A stretch of DNA of 64,000 nt from Streptomyces spectabilis (GTDB lineage Bacteria; Actinomycetota; Actinomycetes; Streptomycetales; Streptomycetaceae). The notes beneath the pieces were generated by a model. That model saw nothing but the letters and a program-made list of their open reading frames with translations, did no database searches and had not been told where the DNA came from. Shown piece after piece: positions 51,428-59,425 of this stretch (within the stretch, counting starts at the first letter, position 1; each line of letters opens with the position of its first letter). Made by a program: the position numbers and the translations under genes. The DNA lies in assembly GCF_008704795.1 (NCBI RefSeq), contig NZ_CP023690.1, positions 2,490,501 through 2,554,500 on the forward strand, given 5' to 3'.

Positions 51428-52165
51428 ATGGCCCGTGATCACAAACCGTCCCGCCGTCGCGCCCACGCCCTCGCCGCGTCCGTCGCGGCCCTCGCGATCG
51501 GCGGGACCGCGCTCGCCGAGGTGCCGGTGTCGGCGGCGGGCAAGCCGCGCGGGCACGACGTGTCCTCGCACCAGAAGAACGTCGACTGGCCCGGCGCGAA
51601 GGCCAAGGGCGCGCGCTTCGTCTATGTGAAGGCCACCGAGTCCCACACCTACCGCAACCCCTACTTCCGTCAGCAGTACGACGGCTCCCGCGCGGCCGGG
51701 CTCGTCCGCGGCGCGTACCACTTCGCCCTGCCGCACCGGTCGTCCGGCGCCGCGCAGGCGGCGCACTTCATGCGCAACGGCGGGCAGTGGACGCCCGACG
51801 GCTGGACGCTGCCGCCCGCGCTCGACATCGAGCACCATCCGTACGGAGGCCGGAAGTGCTACGGCCTGAGCAAGGCGAGAATGGTCGCGTGGATCCAGTC
51901 CTTCAGCGACGAGGTCAGGCGCCGCTCGGGCCGCAGGCCCGTGATCTACACGACCACGAAGTGGTGGAACGACTGCACCGGCGCGAGCCGCGCCTTCGGC
52001 GGGCACCCGCTGTGGCTCGCCCGCTGGTCGGCCGCGCCGGGACCGCTGCCGAGCGGCTGGTCGTCCTGGGCCTTCTGGCAGTACGCGGACCGTGGCACCC
52101 TGCCGGGTGACCAGAATCTCTTCAACGGGTCGACGGCACAGCTCAGGCGGTTCGCACGGGGCTGA
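51428..52165 (+). CDS. Secreted GH25 lysozyme
   Basis: 245 residues. A signal peptide (~1-40, Arg-rich start, AASVAALAIGGTAL core, ending near VSAAG) leads to a GH25 muramidase domain: GHDVSSHQ (catalytic Asp), FVYVKATES, PALDIEHH (DxE pair) and WAFWQYAD. It cleaves the glycan strands of cell walls, for growth or defence. ATG 51428 follows GGGGGAAGA closely. A weak hairpin follows. Confidence 0.93.
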   Translation: MARDHKPSRRRAHALAASVAALAIGGTALAEVPVSAAGKPRGHDVSSHQKNVDWPGAKAKGARFVYVKATESHTYRNPYFRQQYDGSRAAGLVRGAYHFALPHRSSGAAQAAHFMRNGGQWTPDGWTLPPALDIEHHPYGGRKCYGLSKARMVAWIQSFSDEVRRRSGRRPVIYTTTKWWNDCTGASRAFGGHPLWLARWSAAPGPLPSGWSSWAFWQYADRGTLPGDQNLFNGSTAQLRRFARG

Positions 52166-52203
52166 GCGGAATCCCGCGAAGGCCCCTCGGACGGCCTAAT
52201 TCC

Positions 52204-52220
52204 GGGCCCGCGCCGGGCCC
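52204..52220 (+). terminator. Weak terminator after the lysozyme gene
   Basis: 7-bp stem GGGCCCG / CGGGCCC with a 3-nt loop, 39 nt past the stop. Confidence 0.45.
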
Positions 52221-52309
52221 TCGCCGCCCCACCGGCGCGCGCTCCGGTGTATGCCGGAAGGACGTGGTGCGGCACCCTCCCCGGCCGGGTCACCGCCAGG
52301 CCCCGCCCA

Positions 52310-52331
52310 GTTCACTTTCCGTTCACTCAGG
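52310..52331 (+). promoter_or_regulatory. PHO box upstream of the phosphate transporter gene
   Basis: Two 11-bp direct repeat units, GTTCACTTTCC and GTTCACTCAGG, then a weaker GTTGCCTACG. This fits the Streptomyces PhoP consensus (GTTCACC repeats spaced 11 bp). It is 48 nt upstream of the start codon. In relatives, PhoP represses low-affinity pit operons when phosphate is scarce. Confidence 0.85.
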
Positions 52332-52378
52332 TTGCCTACGGTCCACGAGCCACTGACGTCCAACAGAAGCCTGGGTAA

Positions 52379-53644
52379 ATGGAAAACATCACGCTTCTCC
52401 TCGGGATCGTGATCGTCACCGCTCTCGTGTTCGATTTCACGAACGGTTTCCACGACACAGCCAACGCGATGGCCACGACCATCTCGACTGGCGCTCTCAA
52501 GCCCAAGACGGCGGTGGCCATGTCCGCCGTGCTGAACCTCGTCGGAGCGTTCCTCTCCGTCGAAGTCGCCAAGACCATCTCCGGCGGCATCATCAACGAG
52601 GGCGGCCTGAAGACAGAGGTGATCTTCGCGGCCCTGGTCGGCGCGATCCTCTGGAACCTGCTGACCTGGCTCCTGGGTCTGCCGTCCAGCTCCTCGCACG
52701 CCCTGTTCGGCGGCCTGATCGGCGCCGCCGTGATGTCCATGGGCTGGTCGTCGGTGAACGGCGGCACGGTCGTCACCAAGGTGCTGCTCCCCGCGATCGC
52801 CGCCCCGCTCGTCGCCGGCATCGCCGCCTCGCTCGCCACCCGGCTCACGTACCGGATCAGCAGCAAGACGGACGAGAAGGCGACCTCGAAGGGCTACCGC
52901 GCCGGGCAGATCGCCTCGGCGGGCCTGGTCTCGCTCGCCCACGGCACGAACGACGCGCAGAAGACGATGGGCATCATCACCCTCGCCCTGATCACCGGCG
53001 GCGTCCTGAACCCCGGCGCGAACCCCCCGATGTGGGTCATCGTCTCCGCCGGCGTCGCCATCGCGCTCGGCACCTACCTCGGCGGCTGGCGGATCATCCG
53101 CACCATGGGCAAGGGCCTCACCGAGCTGGCCCCGCCGCAGGGCTTCGCCGCGCAGTCCTCCGCCGCGACCGCGATCCTCGCCTCGTCGCACATCGGCTTC
53201 TCGCTCTCCACCACCCAGGTGTGCTCCGGCGCCGTGATGGGCGCGGGCCTCGGCCGCAAGGGCGGCGTGGTCCGCTGGTCCACCGCCACCCGGATGTTCG
53301 TCGCGTGGGGCCTGACGCTGCCCGCCGCGGGCCTGGTCGGCGCGGGTGCCGAGCTGCTCACCAAGCAGGGCGACTGGGGCGTCGCGGCCACGGCCGCGCT
53401 GCTCATCGGCGGCTCCGCCGTCATCTGGTCCCTGTCGCGCCGCGAGCCGGTCGACCACACCAACGTCACGGCCGACGAGATCGGCGGCTCCGCCCGGGAC
53501 ACCGAGCCCGCGGGTGTCGTGACCACCGCGATCGCCGCGGTCACGCCGCCCCCGGCCGGCCACCTCGCCGCGGCCTCCGTGACCGCCGAGCCGTCCGAGC
53601 ACACGGCGCCCGTGGCGGACCCCGCCCGGCCCGCCACGGTCTAA
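52379..53644 (+). CDS. pit: Inorganic phosphate transporter (PiT family)
   Basis: 421 residues, about ten helices. The two PiT signatures are seen: FDFTNGFHDTANAMAT (~19-34) and the inverted repeat SLAHGTNDAQKTMGI (~183). Low-affinity, metal-phosphate/H+ symport is expected. The C-terminal ~70 residues are Pro/Ala-rich and cytosolic. It is followed 12 nt later by a small membrane partner. The PHO box upstream supports control by PhoP. Confidence 0.95.
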   Translation: MENITLLLGIVIVTALVFDFTNGFHDTANAMATTISTGALKPKTAVAMSAVLNLVGAFLSVEVAKTISGGIINEGGLKTEVIFAALVGAILWNLLTWLLGLPSSSSHALFGGLIGAAVMSMGWSSVNGGTVVTKVLLPAIAAPLVAGIAASLATRLTYRISSKTDEKATSKGYRAGQIASAGLVSLAHGTNDAQKTMGIITLALITGGVLNPGANPPMWVIVSAGVAIALGTYLGGWRIIRTMGKGLTELAPPQGFAAQSSAATAILASSHIGFSLSTTQVCSGAVMGAGLGRKGGVVRWSTATRMFVAWGLTLPAAGLVGAGAELLTKQGDWGVAATAALLIGGSAVIWSLSRREPVDHTNVTADEIGGSARDTEPAGVVTTAIAAVTPPPAGHLAAASVTAEPSEHTAPVADPARPATV

Positions 53645-53656
53645 GGAAGCAGAAGC

Positions 53657-53884
53657 ATGAAGATCGACTGGGCAGCTCTCGGCTCCGTCTTCGGGGTCAG
53701 CCTCGTGGTGACCGTCGCCCTCGTGGGCCTGTTCACGCTCGGCATCGTCGGCCTCTCCAAGCAGGAGCAGGCGCGCACGGCCGGGGGCGGCACGGCCGCG
53801 CTCGTCCCGCGCGTGGGCGCGTACGCCTGCTTCGCGCTGTGCGCGGCGGCGGTGGCGTACGGGATCTATCTGATCGTCGTCTGA
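53657..53884 (+). CDS. Small membrane protein of the pit operon
   Basis: 75 residues, two transmembrane helices at ~8-30 and ~55-75 with a short polar loop. It follows pit at 12 nt with GGAAG upstream, so they are one transcript. Similar small proteins regularly follow pit in Streptomyces; the role is unknown. Confidence 0.85.
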   Translation: MKIDWAALGSVFGVSLVVTVALVGLFTLGIVGLSKQEQARTAGGGTAALVPRVGAYACFALCAAAVAYGIYLIVV

Positions 53885-53904
53885 CGACGGTCCGCAGCCG
53901 TACG

Positions 53905-53950
53905 ACAAGGGGACGGCGCCCGGTGACCTCACCGGGCGCCGTCCCCTTGT
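53905..53950 (+). terminator. Strong terminator of the pit operon
   Basis: A perfect 22-bp stem (ACAAGGGGACGGCGCCC... to ...CCCCTTGT) with a 2-nt turn, 20 nt past the stop. One of the longest perfect hairpins in the window. Confidence 0.92.
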
Positions 53951-54009
53951 CGCATCCGCCGCACCACTGCCCCGTCGCAGGTCAAACGCGAGTTGACGGG
54001 CGCTGAGCG

Positions 54010-54170
54010 GCGTGGTGGACTGCCGAGGCCAACTACGGCGGCAGCAGAGGAAGTCCGGTGCGAATCCGGCGCGGTCCCGCCACTGTCACCGGGTCGGGCG
54101 CCGCCCGCGCCCTCCCGGAAGCCAGGAACTCTCGCCGCCTGTCACGTCGAACCAGGGCGCGGACACCCTG
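54010..54170 (+). promoter_or_regulatory. Cobalamin riboswitch
   Basis: The class signature runs GAGGAAGTCCGGTGCGAATCC, CGGTCCCGCCACTGT (54073-54085), and GGAAGCCAGGAAC (54117-54129). A 5-bp hairpin (CAGGG-cgcggaca-CCCTG, 54153-54170) lies just before the Shine-Dalgarno GAGGA at 54175-54178; this is where kissing-loop control of translation is expected. Boundaries are approximate. It should shut down downstream genes when adenosylcobalamin is plentiful. Confidence 0.93.
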
Positions 54171-54187
54171 AGTGAGGACACATCGCC

Positions 54188-54271
54188 ATGCGCGGCCGAC
54201 CGCCGTTCCCTGCCAGGGCTCCCTTCGGGTCGAGCGTTCCCCTCGGCTTCCAGCGCGAGACGGCGGGCTGA
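54188..54271 (+). CDS. Putative 27-residue leader ORF between riboswitch and cobD
   Basis: ATG 54188 has GAGGA nine bases upstream, directly after the riboswitch hairpin. The frame runs 27 codons (MRGRPPFPARAPFG...) and stops at 54271, four bases before the cobD ATG. cobD itself has no good ribosome site, so cobD translation may depend on ribosomes finishing this ORF. The peptide is Pro/Arg-rich with no known family, so its sequence may not matter. Confidence 0.5.
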   Translation: MRGRPPFPARAPFGSSVPLGFQRETAG

Positions 54272-54275
54272 ACCG

Positions 54276-55235
54276 ATGCGTGCTGCCGATCGCGACTACG
54301 CGTACGGCGCCGCCGCCGGACTCCTCGGTGACCTGCTGCTCGGCGACCCCCGCCGAGGGCACCCGGTCGCCGCGTTCGGGCGGGCGGCGGGCGCCGTCGA
54401 ACGTGTCCTGTGGCGCGACCACCGGGGCTGGGGCGCGCTGCACACCGCCGTGTGCGCCGGGGGCGCCGTGGCCGTGGGGGCCCTCGCCGCCTGCGCCGGA
54501 CGCCGCTCGCGGGCCGCGTCCATCGGTCTGACCGCCGCCGCGACCTGGGCGGTCGTCGGGGGCACCTCGCTCGGCCGGGAGGCGCGGGCCATCGGCGGCG
54601 CGCTGGCCGCCGGGGACGTGGACGTCGCCCGCGAGCGGCTTCCGCACCTGTGCGGCCGTGACCCCGAGGCCCTGGACGCGGACGGGATCGCGCGGGCCGT
54701 AGTGGAGTCCGTCGCCGAGAACACGTCCGACGCCGTCGTGGGCGCGCTGGTGTGGGGCGCCGTCGGGGGCGTGCCGGGGCTTATCGGGTTCCGGGCCGTC
54801 AACACGCTGGACGCGATGGTGGGGCACCGGTCGGCCACCTACCTGCGGTACGGGTGGGCCTCCGCCCGGCTCGACGACGTCGCGGGGTGGCCGGGGGCGC
54901 GCCTGACCGGACTGCTCGCCGTCGCCGCCGGGGGCGCGCCCCGGCAGGCCCTGCGGGCCTGGCGGCGCGACGCGCGGCTGCACCCGAGCCCCAACGCCGG
55001 GGTCGCCGAGGCCTCCTTCGCGGGGGCGCTCGGGGTGCGGCTCGGGGGAACGCTGTCCTACGGGGGGCGGGTCGAGGAGCGACCCGTCCTGAACGGGGAG
55101 GGCCGGGACGTGACCGTGCACGACATCGAGCGGGCCGTGCGGCTTTCCCGGCGGGTCGGGTGGCTGGCCCTCGGAGTCTCGGCGGGCGCGCGGTTGGCGC
55201 GGGCCCGGCGCAAGAAGAAGGGGTGGGCCCTGTGA
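54276..55235 (+). CDS. cobD: Adenosylcobinamide-phosphate synthase CobD (CbiB)
   Basis: 319 residues, integral membrane. AGLLGDLLLGDPRRGHPVAAFG near the start, VESVAENTSDAVVG, and RAVNTLDAMVGHRSATYLRYGWASARLDDV and the HPSPNAGVAEASFAGALGVRLGG segment are family motifs. It attaches aminopropanol (or its phosphate) to adenosylcobyric acid. It ends in a GTGA overlap with cobQ. Confidence 0.95.
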   Translation: MRAADRDYAYGAAAGLLGDLLLGDPRRGHPVAAFGRAAGAVERVLWRDHRGWGALHTAVCAGGAVAVGALAACAGRRSRAASIGLTAAATWAVVGGTSLGREARAIGGALAAGDVDVARERLPHLCGRDPEALDADGIARAVVESVAENTSDAVVGALVWGAVGGVPGLIGFRAVNTLDAMVGHRSATYLRYGWASARLDDVAGWPGARLTGLLAVAAGGAPRQALRAWRRDARLHPSPNAGVAEASFAGALGVRLGGTLSYGGRVEERPVLNGEGRDVTVHDIERAVRLSRRVGWLALGVSAGARLARARRKKKGWAL

Positions 55236-56740
55236 GCGGCGGACTGCTTGTCGCCGGTACGACGTCCGACGCGGGCAAGAGCGTCGTCACGGCCGGGATC
55301 TGCCGGTGGCTGTCCCGCAAGGGGGTCTCCGTCGCGCCGTTCAAGGCGCAGAACATGTCGCTCAACTCCTTCGTCACCCGCGAGGGGGCCGAGATCGGGC
55401 GCGCGCAGGCCATGCAGGCGCAGGCCGCCCGGGTCGAGCCCTCCGCGCTGATGAACCCGGTGCTGCTCAAGCCCGGCGGCGAGAAGTCGAGCCAGGTCGT
55501 CCTCATGGGCAAGCCGGTGGGCGAGATGAGCGCGCGCGGCTACCACGGCGGGCGGCAGCAGGCGCTGCTCGACACCGTCGTGGGATGCCTTCAGGAGCTG
55601 CGGGGCACGTATGACGCCGTGATCTGTGAGGGGGCGGGCAGTCCCGCCGAGATCAATCTGCGGCGCACCGACATCGTGAACATGGGGATCGCGCGGGCCG
55701 CCCGCTTCCCCGTGGTGGTGGTCGGCGACATCGACAGGGGCGGCGTGTTCGCGTCCTTCTTCGGTACGACGGCGCTGCTGAGCGCGGCCGACCAGGAGCT
55801 GGTGGCCGGGTATCTGGTCAACAAGTTCCGGGGCGACGTGTCGCTCCTCGAACCCGGGCTCGACATGCTGCACGGGCTCACCGGGCGGCGTACGTACGGT
55901 GTGCTGCCCTTCCAGCACGGGCTCGGCATCGACGAGGAGGACGGCCTGCGGGTGTCCCTGCGCGGCGCCGTGCGGGAGTCCGTGGTCGCGCCGCCGGTCG
56001 GCGACGACGTGCTGCGGGTCGCCGTGTGCGCCGTGCCGCTGATGTCCAACTTCACGGACGTGGACGCGCTCGCCGCCGAGCCGGGCGTCGTCGTGCGGTT
56101 CGTGGACCGGGCCGAGGAGCTCGCCGACGCCGACCTCGTCGTCGTACCGGGAACGCGCGGCACCGTGCGCGCGCTCGCGTGGCTGCGGGAGCGCGGCCTC
56201 GCGGACGCCCTCGCGCGCCGCGCCGCCGAGGGGCGGCCCGTGCTCGGGATCTGCGGCGGCTTCCAGGTCCTCGGCGAGCACATCGAAGACGAGGTCGAGT
56301 CGCGGGCCGGGTCGGTGGCCGGGCTCGGGCTGCTGCCCGTGCGGGTGCGCTTCGACCGCGAGAAGACCCTCGCGCGGCCGGTGGGCGAGGCACTCGGGGA
56401 GCGCGTCGAGGGATACGAGATCCATCACGGCGTGGCCGAAGTCGTCGGCGGGGAAGCCTTCTTGGACGGCTGCCGGGTCGGCGAGGTGTGGGGCACGCAC
56501 TGGCACGGCTCCCTTGAGAGCGACGCGTTCCGGCGGCGCTTCCTCACCGAGGTGGCCCGCGCGGCCGGGCGCCGCTTCGTGCCCGCGCCGGACACGAGCT
56601 TCGCGGCGCTGCGCGAGGACCAGCTCGACCTGCTCGGCGACCTGATCGAAGAACACGCGGACACGGACGCCCTGTTGGGGCTCATCGAGAACGGCACGCC
56701 GACCGGTCTGCCGTTCATCGCGCCCGGAGCCCCGTCGTGA
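55232..56740 (+). CDS. cobQ: Cobyric acid synthase CobQ
   Basis: 502 residues. An N-terminal P-loop-like ATP domain (GTTSDAGKS at 9-17; KAQNMSLNS) and a C-terminal class I glutamine amidotransferase domain with Cys ~341 (GICGGFQ) and HWHGSLES. It amidates the b, d, e and g side chains of adenosylcobyrinic acid a,c-diamide. GTG 55232 overlaps the cobD stop by 4 nt. Confidence 0.96.
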   Translation: MSGGLLVAGTTSDAGKSVVTAGICRWLSRKGVSVAPFKAQNMSLNSFVTREGAEIGRAQAMQAQAARVEPSALMNPVLLKPGGEKSSQVVLMGKPVGEMSARGYHGGRQQALLDTVVGCLQELRGTYDAVICEGAGSPAEINLRRTDIVNMGIARAARFPVVVVGDIDRGGVFASFFGTTALLSAADQELVAGYLVNKFRGDVSLLEPGLDMLHGLTGRRTYGVLPFQHGLGIDEEDGLRVSLRGAVRESVVAPPVGDDVLRVAVCAVPLMSNFTDVDALAAEPGVVVRFVDRAEELADADLVVVPGTRGTVRALAWLRERGLADALARRAAEGRPVLGICGGFQVLGEHIEDEVESRAGSVAGLGLLPVRVRFDREKTLARPVGEALGERVEGYEIHHGVAEVVGGEAFLDGCRVGEVWGTHWHGSLESDAFRRRFLTEVARAAGRRFVPAPDTSFAALREDQLDLLGDLIEEHADTDALLGLIENGTPTGLPFIAPGAPS

Positions 56741-56807
56741 ACGTCCCGGGGAGGCCCGTCACGACGGAGCCCGCCCAGCACCACCCCGCACGCACCAAGG
56801 AGGCTCT

Positions 56808-58817
56808 GTGAGTACCCCGTATCCGTTCACCGCCCTCGTCGGGCAGGACGACCTGCGGCTCGCGCTGTTGCTGAACGCCGTATCGCCCGCCGTCGGCGGC
56901 GTGCTCGTACGGGGTGAGAAGGGCACCGCCAAGTCCACCGCCGTGCGGGCGCTCTCGGCGCTGCTCCCCGCGGTGGACGTCGTGGCCGGGTGCCGCTTCT
57001 CGTGCGCTCCGCAGGCGCCCGACCCCGCGTGCCCGGACGGGCCGCACGAGCCCGGCACCGGCGCCTCGCGGGCCGCGCGCATGGTGGAGCTGCCCGTCGG
57101 CGCCTCCGAGGACCGGCTCGTGGGGGCGCTCGACATCGAACGGGCCCTCGCCGAGGGCGTGAAGGCCTTCGAGCCGGGGCTCCTCGCCGACGCGCACCGC
57201 GGGATCCTGTACGTCGACGAGGTCAATCTCCTCCACGACCACCTGGTCGACCTGCTGCTCGACGCCGCCGCCATGGGCGCCTCGTACGTGGAGCGCGAGG
57301 GCGTCTCCGTGCGGCACGCCGCGCGGTTCCTGCTCGTCGGCACCATGAACCCCGAGGAGGGCGAGCTGCGGCCGCAGTTGCTCGACCGGTTCGGGCTCAC
57401 CGTGGAGGTCGCCGCATCGCGCGAGCCCGACCAGCGCGTGGAGGTCGTGCGGCGGCGGCTCGCGTACGACGACGACCCGGAGGGGTTCGCGGGGCGCTGG
57501 GCCGAGGACGAGGCGGCCGTGCGGGCGCGCGTCGTGGCCGCGCGGGCGCTGCTCCCGCGGGTGCGGCTCGGTGACGGCGCGCTGCGGCAGATCGCGGCGA
57601 CCTGCGCGGCGTTCGAGGTGGACGGCATGCGCGCGGACATCGTGATGGCCCGTACGGCGACCGCGCTCGCCGCCTGGGCGGGGCGCGAGGACGTGCTCGC
57701 CGAGGACGTGCGGCAGGCCGCGCTGCTCGCGCTTCCGCACCGGCGGCGGCGCAACCCGTTCGACGCGCCCGGCCTCGACGAGGACAAGCTCGACGAGACG
57801 CTCGACGAGTTCGGCGACGACGACGGCGGTGACGACGACCCGGGCCCCGGTGACGGCGGCGGGGGCGGCGGTGTGCCGCCGCAGGACCAGGGCCCCGACG
57901 CGCCCGCCGAGGGCGGCGCGCCCGCTCCCGGCGAGGCCTCCGACGGCGGGCAGCCCCAGGGCGCGGGGGCCGGCGAGCAGCAGCCGGTGCGGGCGGCCGA
58001 GCCGTTCCGCACGAAGGTGCTGAGCGTGCCCGGGCTCGGGGACGGCGCGGCCGGACGGCGCTCGCGGGCGCGCACCGAGCACGGCAGGACGACCGGGTCC
58101 CGGCGGCCGCGGGGGGCCCTGACGAAGCTGCACCTGGCGGCGACCGTGCAGGCCGCGGCGCCGCACCAGCGGGCGCGCGGCCGGGCCGGGCGCGGCCTCG
58201 TCGTGCGCAGGGACGACCTGCGGCAGGCCACCCGCGAGGGCCGCGAGGGCAACCTCGTGCTCTTCGTGGTGGACGCCTCCGGGTCGATGGCGGCGCGCAA
58301 GCGGATGGGCGCCGTGAAGGGCGCCGTGCTCTCGCTGCTGCTCGACGCCTACCAGCGGCGGGACAAGGTGGGCCTGGTGACGTTCCGGGGCTCGGCCGCC
58401 GACGTGGCGCTGCCGCCCACATCGTCCGTGGACGCCGCCGCCGCGCGCCTGGAGTCCCTGCCCACGGGCGGGCGTACGCCGCTGGCGACCGGGCTCCTCA
58501 AGGCCCACGAGGTGCTGCGGATCGAGCGGCTGCGGGACCCGGCGCGGCGGCCCCTGGTCGTGGTGGTGACGGACGGCCGGGCCACTGGAGGGCCCGAGCC
58601 CGTGGCGCTCGCCGGTCGGGCCGCCCGGCTCTTCGCGGCCGAGGGGGTCGCGTCGGTGGTCGTGGACTGTGAGGCGGGGCCCGTGCGCCTCGGGCTCGCC
58701 GGGCAGCTCGCCGGCGAACTGGGCGGCACGGCCGTGACGTTGGACGAACTGCGGGCGGACAGCATCGCCGGTCTCGTACGGGACGTGCGGGCGGGTAACG
58801 AGAGGAAGGTCGCGTAA
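56808..58817 (+). CDS. Fused ChlI/ChlD-type cobaltochelatase subunit
   Basis: 669 residues. AAA+ domain (~1-330) with Walker A GEKGTAKST (~37) and Walker B ILYVDEVN (~140), an acidic Gly/Pro-rich linker (~325-400), then a von Willebrand A domain with MIDAS DASGSM (~488). It fuses the ATPase (CobS/BchI-like) and integrin-like (CobT/BchD-like) parts that drive metal insertion by the large subunit CobN. GTG 56808 has AAGGAGG upstream. It ends in a 1-nt overlap with cobO. Confidence 0.92.
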   Translation: MSTPYPFTALVGQDDLRLALLLNAVSPAVGGVLVRGEKGTAKSTAVRALSALLPAVDVVAGCRFSCAPQAPDPACPDGPHEPGTGASRAARMVELPVGASEDRLVGALDIERALAEGVKAFEPGLLADAHRGILYVDEVNLLHDHLVDLLLDAAAMGASYVEREGVSVRHAARFLLVGTMNPEEGELRPQLLDRFGLTVEVAASREPDQRVEVVRRRLAYDDDPEGFAGRWAEDEAAVRARVVAARALLPRVRLGDGALRQIAATCAAFEVDGMRADIVMARTATALAAWAGREDVLAEDVRQAALLALPHRRRRNPFDAPGLDEDKLDETLDEFGDDDGGDDDPGPGDGGGGGGVPPQDQGPDAPAEGGAPAPGEASDGGQPQGAGAGEQQPVRAAEPFRTKVLSVPGLGDGAAGRRSRARTEHGRTTGSRRPRGALTKLHLAATVQAAAPHQRARGRAGRGLVVRRDDLRQATREGREGNLVLFVVDASGSMAARKRMGAVKGAVLSLLLDAYQRRDKVGLVTFRGSAADVALPPTSSVDAAAARLESLPTGGRTPLATGLLKAHEVLRIERLRDPARRPLVVVVTDGRATGGPEPVALAGRAARLFAAEGVASVVVDCEAGPVRLGLAGQLAGELGGTAVTLDELRADSIAGLVRDVRAGNERKVA

Positions 58818-59425
58818 TGCCGAAGGGGCAGCCGAACGTGGTGCCGGAGGACGGCCTGACGACACGTCAGCGCCGCAACCGTCCGCTGGTGATGGTGCAC
58901 ACGGGAGTCGGCAAGGGGAAGTCGACGGCCGCGTTCGGGATGGCGCTGCGCGCCTGGAACCAGGGCTGGCCGGTCGGGGTGTTCCAGTTCGTCAAGTCGG
59001 CGAAGTGGAAGGTCGGCGAGGAGAACGCGCTGAAGGTCCTCGGGGCCACCGGCGAGGGCGGGCGCGTCGACTGGCACAAGATGGGCGAGGGCTGGTCGTG
59101 GATCCAGCGCGAGCCCGCCGCGGGCGAGCCGAGCCACGAGGAGAAGGCGCGCGAGGGCTGGGAGCAGGTCAAGCGGGACCTGGCAGCCGAGACGTACCGC
59201 TTCTACGTCCTCGACGAGTTCGCGTACCTGCTGCACTGGGGGTGGGTGGACGTGGACGAGGTCGTGGCGGTCCTGCGGGACCGGCCCGGGACCCAGCACG
59301 TGGTGATCACGGGGCGCAACGCCCCGGAGAAGCTGGTGGAGTACGCCGACCTCGTCACCGACATGTCCAAGGTCAAGCACCCGATGGACGCCGGTCAGAA
59401 GGGCCAGCGGGGCATCGAGTGGTAG
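58817..59425 (+). CDS. cobO: Cob(I)yrinic acid a,c-diamide adenosyltransferase CobO
   Basis: 202 residues with P-loop HTGVGKGKST (~28-37) in the reversed CobA/BtuR fold. FVKSAKWKVGEENAL and FYVLDEFAYLLHWGW (~130) are conserved. It transfers the 5'-deoxyadenosyl group from ATP to the cobalt. ATG 58817 overlaps the TAA stop of the chelatase gene (TAATG). Confidence 0.96.
   Translation: MPKGQPNVVPEDGLTTRQRRNRPLVMVHTGVGKGKSTAAFGMALRAWNQGWPVGVFQFVKSAKWKVGEENALKVLGATGEGGRVDWHKMGEGWSWIQREPAAGEPSHEEKAREGWEQVKRDLAAETYRFYVLDEFAYLLHWGWVDVDEVVAVLRDRPGTQHVVITGRNAPEKLVEYADLVTDMSKVKHPMDAGQKGQRGIEW

Noticed and set aside
54010..54271. cobD starting in the riboswitch (extension of its frame to 54012)
   Set aside because: The frame crosses the aptamer and lacks codon bias; conserved CobD sequence begins at 54276.
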